Shown here: positions 33,230-40,854 of the stretch, piece after piece
How the letters are laid out: each line of letters starts with the position of its first letter
How positions within the stretch are numbered: the stretch's first letter is position 1
From: Herbidospora mongoliensis
GTDB lineage: Bacteria; Actinomycetota; Actinomycetes; Streptosporangiales; Streptosporangiaceae
Assembly (NCBI RefSeq): GCF_001570545.1
Contig: NZ_BBXD01000020.1
Span: forward strand, 62,001-126,000
Reading direction: 5' to 3'
Length of the DNA: 64,000 bases
Made by a program: the position numbers and the translations under genes
Notes under the pieces: generated by a model
Seen by the model: only the letters and a program-made list of their open reading frames with translations
What the model was told of the DNA's origin: nothing
Database searches by the model: none

Positions 33230-35116
33230 TCAACGGGGCTGGTAGCTGCAGCGGGCTCCCGTTTTCACGGTCGCGCGTAACTCCGCTCCCACCGCCGTGT
33301 CGAGTTCCTCTATCCGGGCCAGGGCCCGGCGGATCGCCTTGCCGACCGCCACTCTGGCCCGTTCGCCGTCGCCGGCGAACGCCCGGGAGCGGCCCGCCAG
33401 GCCCGTCGCCGCCGCCAGTTCCTCGGCCAGCCACGTGTGCTCGGCGCGCAGTGCGCTCGCCCCGGCCGCGTCGGTCAGGGCCTCCCGCTCCTCGATCGCC
33501 TCCTGGAGACGGGTCAGCCGGTCTTCGTAGGCCCTGCGCGCCGTCGAGTCGATCACCGGCTGCGCGGGCAGCTGGTCGGGCACCCCGGCCAGGTCGGCGG
33601 CCGGGATCTCTCGCCCGGGGTTGGAGATCAGCGCCGCCAGGTGCCCCAGGCCGACGCTGTGTTCGACCAGGACCGAGCGGCCGCCGAGGTCGATCCGCCA
33701 GTGGCGGCCGTGGCGGCGGGCCGTGGCGGGGGCGGGGCCCAGGGTGCGGCGGGACACCGGAAGCGGCAGGTCCATGCCCAGTTCGGCGGCCTCTTTGGTG
33801 GCCGTTTCGAGTTCCCGCAGCGCGAACTCGTCGCGGGCGCCGTGGCGGGCCGCCAGGGCGTGGCCCAGACGCCAGCGGGACAGGACGGTCGCGGGCCAGT
33901 GGCCCAGGGCCAGGTTGTCGCGGACGGCCGACTGGAAGTGGCCGATCGCGCGGTCGATCTGGCCCATCGTCAGGCTGGCCACGCCCAGCGTGTGGTGGGC
34001 CGAACCGAGGCAGGCCACGCCCAGGCTGGCGATCACGGGAGCGGTCGCGTGGGGGAGCACGAGGTCGTAGACCTCCGCCGAGATCGTCTCGTCGCCGAGG
34101 AGGTGGGCGGCCTCGGTGACCCCGTACAGGGTGAAGAGCCAGGTGCTCGAGCGGGGGAGCGCCGCGAGGTCGCGGCCCCGGATCCGGGCCAGCATGCCGG
34201 TCGCGACGCGGTCCTCGCCGGCGGTCGCGGCGGCCAGGGCCACGGCGGAGAAGTAGCTGTTGTCGACCGCGCTCAGAACGGGGTTGTCGGCCTGCTCGTG
34301 GAAGACGTCGAGCAGTTCGGCGATGCGGCCCTGGTACCAGCGGATGGCGCCGAGCTGGCCGCCGTACCAACCGGCCGCGTCGCGGTCTCCCGCGATGGCG
34401 CCGCGTTCGGCGTTGGCGTCGGCGAGGTTCTCGGCGTGGCCGAAGCGGCCCTGGCGGATCGCCAGCATCACCTGGATCGTCCCCGCGATGAAGCCCGCCG
34501 CCAGGTGGGGGCCCCGGTCGACCAGCGTGACCAGTTCCCGCAGGCCGCGCTCGGCGTGCGGATCGCCCAGCAGGAACAGGTCGACGGCGCGCCACATCAC
34601 GCCCATCACGATGTCGCCGCGCCGGCCGGTCCGGGCCGCCTGGCCGATCATCTCCTGGGCCAGGCCCAGCCGCAGGTTGGCGTGTTCGGGGCCGAGGAGG
34701 CAGTGGTGGGCCAGGCTGAGCGCCTCGACCAGGGCGACGGTGTCGCCCGCGAGGCGGGCCTCGTCGACCTTCCGCAGGATCGCCTCATGGGTGCCGCAGC
34801 GGTAGTCCTCCTCGCCGGTGAGCCTGATGCGCAGCCGCCTGGCCAGGCCGGAGTGGGGGTCACCGGCCCGCAGGGCCGCCCACTGGCGGGCGCGGATGGT
34901 CGCCTCGCCCTCGCCGGTGCGGTGTTCGTGCACCCAGATGCCGCTCAGGCCGAGCGCCGACCGGGACATGCCGTCGCGGTCGCCTTCCTGCTCGGCCTGC
35001 TGCCAGGCCAGTTCGAACCACTGGCGGGCCGCACGAAGATCCCCGTCGACGTGCAGTGCGTGTTCCCCGGCCGCCAGAGCCGTGCCCTGTCCCTGGCGGT
35101 CCCCCTCGTGGACCAT
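33230..35116 (-). CDS. TPR-rich protein, regulator-like C-terminal region
   Basis: ATG 35116 with AAGGAG 5 nt upstream gives 628 residues. Most of the protein is a helical TPR-like solenoid (repeats such as HHTLGVASLTMGQIDRAIGHFQSAVRDNLA). A C-terminal segment HWRIDLGGRSVLVEHSVGLGHLAALISNPGREI resembles the winged-helix-like domain that follows TPR arrays in actinobacterial AfsR/LuxR-type regulators. No ATPase P-loop or HTH is visible, so it is probably a truncated regulator-type or a protein-interaction scaffold. The role is unknown. Confidence 0.75.
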   Translation of the reverse strand: MVHEGDRQGQGTALAAGEHALHVDGDLRAARQWFELAWQQAEQEGDRDGMSRSALGLSGIWVHEHRTGEGEATIRARQWAALRAGDPHSGLARRLRIRLTGEEDYRCGTHEAILRKVDEARLAGDTVALVEALSLAHHCLLGPEHANLRLGLAQEMIGQAARTGRRGDIVMGVMWRAVDLFLLGDPHAERGLRELVTLVDRGPHLAAGFIAGTIQVMLAIRQGRFGHAENLADANAERGAIAGDRDAAGWYGGQLGAIRWYQGRIAELLDVFHEQADNPVLSAVDNSYFSAVALAAATAGEDRVATGMLARIRGRDLAALPRSSTWLFTLYGVTEAAHLLGDETISAEVYDLVLPHATAPVIASLGVACLGSAHHTLGVASLTMGQIDRAIGHFQSAVRDNLALGHWPATVLSRWRLGHALAARHGARDEFALRELETATKEAAELGMDLPLPVSRRTLGPAPATARRHGRHWRIDLGGRSVLVEHSVGLGHLAALISNPGREIPAADLAGVPDQLPAQPVIDSTARRAYEDRLTRLQEAIEEREALTDAAGASALRAEHTWLAEELAAATGLAGRSRAFAGDGERARVAVGKAIRRALARIEELDTAVGAELRATVKTGARCSYQPR

Positions 35117-35238
35117 CCGCGCTCCTTCTCGTACGTTTTGCGCGTACGTGAACAAGTTATGAAGCTTCCGCTTGCACCAGCCTTTCCTAGCGCTTGACGG
35201 ACCTATCCGACCCGGAAGTATGGAAGTGATGCCGAGAG

Positions 35239-35556
35239 TCAGGTGATGTCAAGACGGTCGATAAGGGTGTCGTGCGTGCGGAAGGTCAGGGTGCCCGGCC
35301 CGTTGTAGCCGTCGCCGGACACGTGGACCGAGACCGTGGTCGTGTCGCCCGTGGTGCGCGCCCCCGTGACCACGAGCTTGGTGCGGCTGCCGATGTTGTC
35401 CTGGGCGTCCCAATCGGCGATGCGGTCGCGCCCCTCGAAAGTGCGGCCGAAGTTCACCACGACCGCGTCTTCGGCGAACGCACCCAGGAGTGCGCCGCCA
35501 TCGCCCCGGTTGGTGGCGTCGAGCATCTGCTGGATGGCGGGTAGAAGCGGATCCAT
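35239..35556 (-). CDS. SnoaL/NTF2-like small protein
   Basis: From ATG 35556 (GAGGAC upstream) the protein has 105 residues with the NTF2 cone-fold pattern: helical IQQMLDATNRGDGGALLGAFAEDAVVVNFGRTFEGRDRIADWD, then strands. Such proteins are small-molecule enzymes or ligand-binding modules of unknown specificity. The gap to the upstream MFS gene end is 73 bp. Nothing in context identifies the substrate. Confidence 0.8.
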   Translation of the reverse strand: MDPLLPAIQQMLDATNRGDGGALLGAFAEDAVVVNFGRTFEGRDRIADWDAQDNIGSRTKLVVTGARTTGDTTTVSVHVSGDGYNGPGTLTFRTHDTLIDRLDIT

Positions 35557-35629
35557 CGCGGTCCTCGCTATGTGATCGGGTGATGTGTCCTTGTGGGCCA
35601 CATCCCCGCTCACGAGGACGATATGCGGG

Positions 35630-37084
35630 TTATGAAGACCCGTGAACGTGGGCGGCAGCCATACCCGGCTCGTCTTTTGTGGTGGCGGCGTACGCCACAC
35701 TCGCACGCCTGCCGGGCACGAACGCCATGATCAGTGCCGCCAGCATGGCGGCCACCGCTCCAAGAATGAACGTCAGCTTGAATCCGTCAAGGGTCGGCAC
35801 CAGGGTTCCGGCGAACGGCTGGGTCATGTGGGCCAGCGCCACGCCGACGACCGCGCTGGCGGTGGACGTGCCGACCGAGCGCATCAGGGCGTTGAGGCCG
35901 TTGGCGGCGGCGGTCTCGGTCTGCGGGACGTTCGCCATGATCAGGGCCGGAATGGCGGCGAAGGCCAGCGCCATGCCGGTCGAGGTGATGAGGCTGACCA
36001 CGATGAGCTGCCAGGGGGCGCTCAGCAGCCACAGCGCGGCGAGGTCGCCGATCGCGAACAGCAGGGCGCCGGTCATGAGGGAGACCTTGGCGCCCTTCCA
36101 GGCCGACAGCTTGGCCGAGAAGGGCGAGACGAAGATCATGACCAGGCCGCCGGGGGCCATGCACAGGCCCGCCACGAGCATCGACTGGCCGAGCCCGTGG
36201 CCGGTGGCGGCGGGCAGCTGCAGGAGTTGCGGGATGGCCAGCGCCTGGGCGTACATGGCGAAGCCGATGGCGATCGAGGCGATGTTGGTGAGCAGGACCG
36301 GCCGCCGCGCGGAGGTGCGCAGGTCGACCAGGGGGCCGGGGCGGCGCAGTTCGTACACGCCCCAGACGACCAGGATCACCAGCGCGGCGGCGAGCAGTCC
36401 CAGCGTCAGCGGGGAGCTCCAGCCCCAGTCGCCGCCCTTGGTGATGGCCAGCAGCAGGGAGAGCAGGCCGGCCGTCAGGCCGATCGTGCCCGGCACGTCG
36501 ATGCGGCCGCCGGTGCGCGCGCTCGATTCCGGCACGAGGATCCAGACCAGGATCATCGCGATCAGGCCCAGCCCGGCGGCACCCCAGAACAGCAGGTGCC
36601 AGCTCGCGTTCTGGGCGATCGCGGCGGCGGCCGGGAGCCCGAGGGCGCCGCCGACGCCGAGCGAGGAGCTCATCAGCCCCATCGCCGAGCCGAGCCGCGC
36701 GGGCGGCAGTTCGTCGCGCATCAGGCTGATCCCGAGCGGGATCACCCCGGCCGCGCAGCCCTGGAGCGCCCGGCCGACGATCATCGGGACGAGCGAGGAG
36801 CTCAGCGCGCCCACCACGGAACCGGCCACCAGCAGCCCGAGGCAGATCAGCAGCATCCGCCGCTTGCCGAACATGTCGCCCAGCCGCCCGGTGACGGGCG
36901 TCGCGACGGCGCCGGCCAGCAGGGTCGCGGTCAGCACCCACGTGACCGACGAGGCGTCGGTACTCAGGTACCTCGGCAGCTCGGGCACGATCGGGATCAC
37001 GATGGTCTGCATCACCGAGACCACGATCCCCGCCGACGCAAGAGCTGTGATGATCGCGCCGCCGCTGCGTGCTGGGGGGTTCAC
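35630..37084 (-). CDS. MFS drug transporter, 14-TM DHA2-like
   Basis: The 484-residue protein has about fourteen hydrophobic segments, the antiporter-type motif GRLGDMFGKRRMLL after TM2, and GRALQGCAAGVIPLGISLMRD in TM5, which mark the DHA2 multidrug-efflux group. GTG 37084 is preceded by GGAAGG. It is divergent from a putative TetR-like regulator with a 232-bp gap, a common efflux-pump plus regulator layout; regulation by that neighbour is inferred. Confidence 0.9.
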   Translation of the reverse strand: MNPPARSGGAIITALASAGIVVSVMQTIVIPIVPELPRYLSTDASSVTWVLTATLLAGAVATPVTGRLGDMFGKRRMLLICLGLLVAGSVVGALSSSLVPMIVGRALQGCAAGVIPLGISLMRDELPPARLGSAMGLMSSSLGVGGALGLPAAAAIAQNASWHLLFWGAAGLGLIAMILVWILVPESSARTGGRIDVPGTIGLTAGLLSLLLAITKGGDWGWSSPLTLGLLAAALVILVVWGVYELRRPGPLVDLRTSARRPVLLTNIASIAIGFAMYAQALAIPQLLQLPAATGHGLGQSMLVAGLCMAPGGLVMIFVSPFSAKLSAWKGAKVSLMTGALLFAIGDLAALWLLSAPWQLIVVSLITSTGMALAFAAIPALIMANVPQTETAAANGLNALMRSVGTSTASAVVGVALAHMTQPFAGTLVPTLDGFKLTFILGAVAAMLAALIMAFVPGRRASVAYAATTKDEPGMAAAHVHGSS

Positions 37085-37316
37085 GTGGTGCCTTCCGTGC
37101 CTGTTTGAGAAGTTCGGCTTGCATCCTATGCACGCTCCTTACGCGCGGTTCGGTCCGGGTCCCCGCCGTGTTGGCCGATCGGCCGTCTTTCCGCACAGAA
37201 CACCTGGTGAACATCCTCACCAATGTCACCAAAAGCAATCAGGTCGTGAAAACTACTTAAGTCAGCTGTACTGTTCAGTCAACAATTCGAATACTTCCGT
37301 ACGGGTGGGAGGGGTC
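37085..37316. promoter_or_regulatory. Divergent region between efflux pump and regulator
   Basis: This 232-bp region separates the MFS gene from the putative regulator. It is relatively AT-rich near 37200-37300 and is the expected place for both promoters and an operator. I see no obvious long inverted repeat. Confidence 0.4.
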
Positions 37317-38135
37317 GTGGCCGACGTACTCACGGAATCTCGCCGGAGCGTGGCCGCCCGTTGGCGGGAACGCCTGTTACAGGGGAGCCGCCACGGGCAA
37401 CGCCACTGGGCGACCAGGACGGTCTACTACGCGGCCTGCCGCGAGGTGGCCGAGGCCGAGGGCCGGGTGGGGAAGAGGGTGCTGGACGTGTCGGGGGGCT
37501 CGACCAGCACGTTGTACACGGTCGTCGGGCCGAGGGCGCGTCACTCGCTCGCGGCGGCGTACGACAAGGAGCTGCCCGAGTGCTTCGGGCGGGTCGACGC
37601 GCTGACCGAACTGGCGCGCGAGACCGTCGTATGGACTTTCTGGTCCTATCGCGATAGCTGGCTACAGATGATGGAGTCGGGGCCGGCCGGCCGGATGGCC
37701 GCCGCCGAGGGGCTGGTGCTGGCGGTGGCCGACTTCGCGGCCGACCATCCGGGCCTGCTGCGGGCCACCGGGCTGGAGCCGCCGGTCTGCGCGGTCGAAG
37801 ACCTGATGGCGGTCTTCGGTCACCGGGCCACCGCGCGCGACGTCTTCTGCCTGCTGCAGAACGTGATCATCGACGCGTCGCGCGGCCTGCACGTGCCGGC
37901 CGAAGTGGTGCTCGACGGGGTCCGGCCCGCGCTGGAGGCCCGGATCGCGGTCGTGGAACGTACCAGCGAGCCGCTGTCCACGCTCGCCGACGCCGTCGTC
38001 GGGGTGCTGTCGGCGCGGCTCGCCGTCCCGCAGAAGCTGGCCGCCGCCGACCTGCTCGAAGCTGCGGCCGAGGCCCTGCGCCGGACCATCAGGACGGAGG
38101 AGCGGGAACGTGACAACGGCCCCCGTGCTGCCTGA
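37317..38135 (+). CDS. Putative TetR-like transcriptional regulator
   Basis: The reading frame from GTG 37317 (GGAGGGG upstream) gives 272 residues. The N-terminal part has an HTH-like stretch, VYYAACREVAEAEGRVGKRVLDVSGGSTSTLYTVVGPRARHSLAAAYDK, that resembles a TetR recognition region, followed by an all-helical effector domain. The family match is weak. Divergence from the efflux pump supports a repressor role. Its 3' end overlaps the next gene by 26 bp. Confidence 0.6.
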   Translation: MADVLTESRRSVAARWRERLLQGSRHGQRHWATRTVYYAACREVAEAEGRVGKRVLDVSGGSTSTLYTVVGPRARHSLAAAYDKELPECFGRVDALTELARETVVWTFWSYRDSWLQMMESGPAGRMAAAEGLVLAVADFAADHPGLLRATGLEPPVCAVEDLMAVFGHRATARDVFCLLQNVIIDASRGLHVPAEVVLDGVRPALEARIAVVERTSEPLSTLADAVVGVLSARLAVPQKLAAADLLEAAAEALRRTIRTEERERDNGPRAA

Positions 38136-39138
38136 GGGGGCCGCCCCGATGCCCGATCGGGGCGGCGACCGTGCCTGGATCGCCCGTCTGCGCGCCATCG
38201 TGCGCGCGGGCGGGCCGTCCGCCGCGGCCGAGCTCGGCGACCTGCTGACCAGCGCCCGCGCCCGCCTGGGCGCCTCCCACTCGATCGCGCTGCGGATCGC
38301 CGCCGCGACCGAGGGGGAGCTGAGCCGCACCCGCCGGGTCGACGACAGCGTGACGGCCTGGGCGGCCGTCCACGCCGAGGCCGGGGTCTCCCTCGGCCCC
38401 GACGACCCGGTCACCATGGAGATCGCCAGCGGCCATCTGCGCTGGCTGGCCCGCCGGGCCCGGCCCGACGACCTGCGCCGCGCGCTGACCTCGCAGCGGG
38501 CCGAACTCGCCCGCAGGCGCGAGACCCTCGGCCCCCACGACCACTGGACGGGAGTGGCCCGCGCCGACCTGGCGACGACCCTGCTGACGCTGCCGCTGAT
38601 CGAGCCCGAGAACCGGCGTGTCCTCGCCGAAGCGGCCGACCACGCGGCGGAGGAGGCCGGGAGGCGCGCCGGCGTCCTCGGCGACGACCACATGCTGACC
38701 TGGGAGGCCAGGGCACTGGAGGCCTCGGCCCGCCTCGCGGTGGTCCAGTCGTCGACCGGCTCGGGGACGGTGGCGGAGGCGGCCGAGCACGCGCTGGCCG
38801 TGGCCGAGGCGTGCATGTCGCTCGGCGGGCCGCTGGACGCGGGGCGGCAGATCAGGGCCGCGCTGCTGACGGCCGACGCGCATCTCGCGGCCGACCGGCC
38901 GGGCGACGCGGAGCGGGCGGCGCGGCTGGCCGCCGGGCTGTTCTCGGTCCGGCCCCGGCCGTGGTGGGGCGGGGCGGATCCCGGGCGGCCGTGGGTGGTG
39001 ATCGCCCGGTCAGGGGCCCGGGCGGACGCCGCCGGGCACGCCGCCCGCGCCCTGACGGAACGGTCCAGATGGTTCCCCTCCGACAGCCTCAGGTGCGTGG
39101 AAGTCACCAGACTTCTCCACCTGTTCGATGGCCGGTGA
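38110..39138 (+). CDS. Helical TPR-like protein of unknown function
   Basis: The 342-residue protein from GTG 38110 is Ala/Arg/Leu-rich and almost entirely helical, resembling TPR-type bacterial proteins (RRRETLGPHDHWTGVARADLATTLL pattern). No catalytic motif, signal peptide or membrane segment is visible. It overlaps the regulator gene by 26 bp, so the two are co-transcribed; a link to regulation of the pump is possible but unsupported by sequence. Confidence 0.6.
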   Translation: MTTAPVLPEGAAPMPDRGGDRAWIARLRAIVRAGGPSAAAELGDLLTSARARLGASHSIALRIAAATEGELSRTRRVDDSVTAWAAVHAEAGVSLGPDDPVTMEIASGHLRWLARRARPDDLRRALTSQRAELARRRETLGPHDHWTGVARADLATTLLTLPLIEPENRRVLAEAADHAAEEAGRRAGVLGDDHMLTWEARALEASARLAVVQSSTGSGTVAEAAEHALAVAEACMSLGGPLDAGRQIRAALLTADAHLAADRPGDAERAARLAAGLFSVRPRPWWGGADPGRPWVVIARSGARADAAGHAARALTERSRWFPSDSLRCVEVTRLLHLFDGR

Positions 39139-39321
39139 TGACAGGAGAGCGCATTCCCGCAGGTAAGAGGCGCTGACAGACCCTCACGCGATGAATTAAT
39201 TCGGAAACTTTCCTATTGACAAGGGTCAGTGGGAGGGTGTTCCATCCGAGTTAATTTAAGGGGAAGAAGTATCCGGCCGGGCTCTCCCCTTGCCTCGCTT
39301 ACGTGTGAGAAAGAGATACCC
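39139..39321 (+). promoter_or_regulatory. Promoter/leader region of the CBM13-GH18 gene
   Basis: These 183 bp are AT-rich for the window. They contain a perfect palindrome GAATTAATTC at 39193-39202, a TTGACA at 39216-39221 inside the octamer CTATTGAC, and GTTAATTTAAGG at 39250-39261. The octamer recurs upstream of two other carbohydrate genes in this locus, so it is a candidate regulated -35 element. The -10 box is not clear. Confidence 0.55.
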
Positions 39322-40692
39322 ATGCGCCTTCGATTACTGCTGCGCGCCGGAGCCGTGCTGAGCGCCGCCGCGCTCGTGCTCACCGGTGTCGTCGCGGCCC
39401 CCGCCCAGGCGGCGGTCGGTCAGATCACCGGATTCGGCGGCAAGTGTGTCGACGTCGCCGCCGCGAGCTCCGCCAACGGCACCGCCATCCAGCTCTACAC
39501 CTGCAACGGCACCACCGCCCAGCAGTGGACGACCGGTACGGGCCAGACCATCCGCGCCCTCGGCAAGTGTCTCGACGTCGCCGCGGCCAGCTCGGCCAAC
39601 GGCACCCGTGTCCAGCTCTACGACTGCAACGGCAGCGCGGCCCAGAACTGGACCGCCCAGTCCGACGGCACCCTGCGCGCCCTCGGCAAGTGCCTGGACG
39701 CCACCGGCAACACCTCCGCCGACGGCACCCCGCTGCAGATCTGGGACTGCTTCGCCGGCGCCAACCAGCGCTGGACCCTCCCGACCGGCGGCGGCAACCC
39801 CGACCCCGGCAACCCGAACCCCGCCAGGTTCCCCGGCACGCCCTACCTCTACCTCGGCTGGGGCAGCCCGCCCAGCGCCACCTCGATCATGAGCCAGACC
39901 GGTGTGCGCTCCTTCACCATGGCGTTCATGCTGTCCGGCGGCGGCTGCGTGCCGCGCTGGGACGGTTCCCGTCCGCTGACCGGCGGCACCGACCAGTCGA
40001 CCATCAACGCCATCAAGGCCGCGGGCGGCCAGGTCCAGATCTCCTTCGGCGGCTGGTCCGGCAACAAGCTCGGCCCGAACTGCTCCACCCCGGCGGCCTT
40101 CGCCGGCGCTGTGCAGCAGGTCATCAACGCCCACGGGCCCAACGTGGTCGACTTCGACGTCGAGAACACCGACGAGATGGGCAACTACACCGTCCAGGAC
40201 CGCATCCTGAACGGCCTCAAGATCGTCAAGCAGAACAACCCGAACATCCGGATCGTCGTCACCATCGGCACCGGCCAGAACGGCCCCGCCGGCGCCGAGG
40301 CCCGCTTCATCCAGCAGGCCCGCGCGCTGAACGTGCCGATCGACAACTACACCCTCATGCCGTTCAACTTCGGCGCCTCCAGCATCTACAACTCCACCGT
40401 CAGCGCGTCGGAGGGGCTGAAGAACCAGCTCAAGTCCCTGTGGGGCTACACCGACGCCCAGGCCTACGCCCGCATGGGCATCTCGGGCATGAACGGCTAC
40501 TCCGACAACAGCGAGGTCACCACGGTCGGCACCTGGACGCAGATCCGCGACTGGGCCAACGCCCGCGGCCTCGGCCGGCTCGCCTTCTGGTCGGTCAACC
40601 GTGACCGCCCCTGCTCGGGCGGCCTCACCGACACCTGCTCCGGCGTGGCCCAGTCCAACTGGGAGTTCACCCGGATCACCGCCGGGTTCTAG
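39322..40692 (+). CDS. Secreted CBM13 (ricin-type lectin) - GH18 chitinase-like protein
   Basis: The 456-residue protein has a Sec signal peptide (about 1-30, cleavage after APAQA), a ricin-type beta-trefoil with three repeats each containing GKCxD and ending in QxW (about 32-155), a Gly/Pro/Asn linker, and a GH18 barrel. The catalytic motif is VVDFDVEN, where the final Asp and the catalytic Glu are present; the first Asp of the DGxDxDxE motif is replaced by Asn-Val. It would hydrolyse chitin or related GlcNAc polymers outside the cell, bound through the lectin. Start ATG 39322 has AAAGAGA upstream. Confidence 0.85.
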   Translation: MRLRLLLRAGAVLSAAALVLTGVVAAPAQAAVGQITGFGGKCVDVAAASSANGTAIQLYTCNGTTAQQWTTGTGQTIRALGKCLDVAAASSANGTRVQLYDCNGSAAQNWTAQSDGTLRALGKCLDATGNTSADGTPLQIWDCFAGANQRWTLPTGGGNPDPGNPNPARFPGTPYLYLGWGSPPSATSIMSQTGVRSFTMAFMLSGGGCVPRWDGSRPLTGGTDQSTINAIKAAGGQVQISFGGWSGNKLGPNCSTPAAFAGAVQQVINAHGPNVVDFDVENTDEMGNYTVQDRILNGLKIVKQNNPNIRIVVTIGTGQNGPAGAEARFIQQARALNVPIDNYTLMPFNFGASSIYNSTVSASEGLKNQLKSLWGYTDAQAYARMGISGMNGYSDNSEVTTVGTWTQIRDWANARGLGRLAFWSVNRDRPCSGGLTDTCSGVAQSNWEFTRITAGF

Positions 40693-40710
40693 TCCCCCCT
40701 GAACGAGACA

Positions 40711-40739
40711 GCCCCCCTCGGCCTACGTCCGAGGGGGGC
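40711..40739. terminator. Perfect 10-bp hairpin after the GH18 gene
   Basis: Arms GCCCCCCTCG and CGAGGGGGGC flank a 9-nt loop, 18 bp after the GH18 stop. No T-tract. It is the first of three consecutive perfect hairpins in the 162-bp gap between convergent genes. Confidence 0.8.
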
Positions 40740-40772
40740 CGTTCTCATGCCCGGACTCTCCGCAGGACGACC

Positions 40773-40805
40773 ACGGCCGCCCTCGCGTAGGACGGGGGCG
40801 GCCGT
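40773..40805. terminator. Second perfect 10-bp hairpin in the convergent gap
   Basis: Arms ACGGCCGCCC (40773-40782) and GGGCGGCCGT (40796-40805) flank a 13-nt loop. It probably contributes to bidirectional termination. Confidence 0.65.
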
Positions 40806-40816
40806 GTGATGGGTCA

Positions 40817-40843
40817 GCCCCCTCGCCCGCAAGACGAGGGGGC
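40817..40843. terminator. Third hairpin, terminator of the ThuA gene
   Basis: Arms GCCCCCTCG (40817-40825) and CGAGGGGGC (40835-40843) lie 12 bp beyond the stop of the minus-strand ThuA/DUF1080 gene. The arms are nearly identical to those of the first hairpin, so the two could also pair with each other. Confidence 0.75.
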
Positions 40844-40854
40844 CGCTTCAGGGG

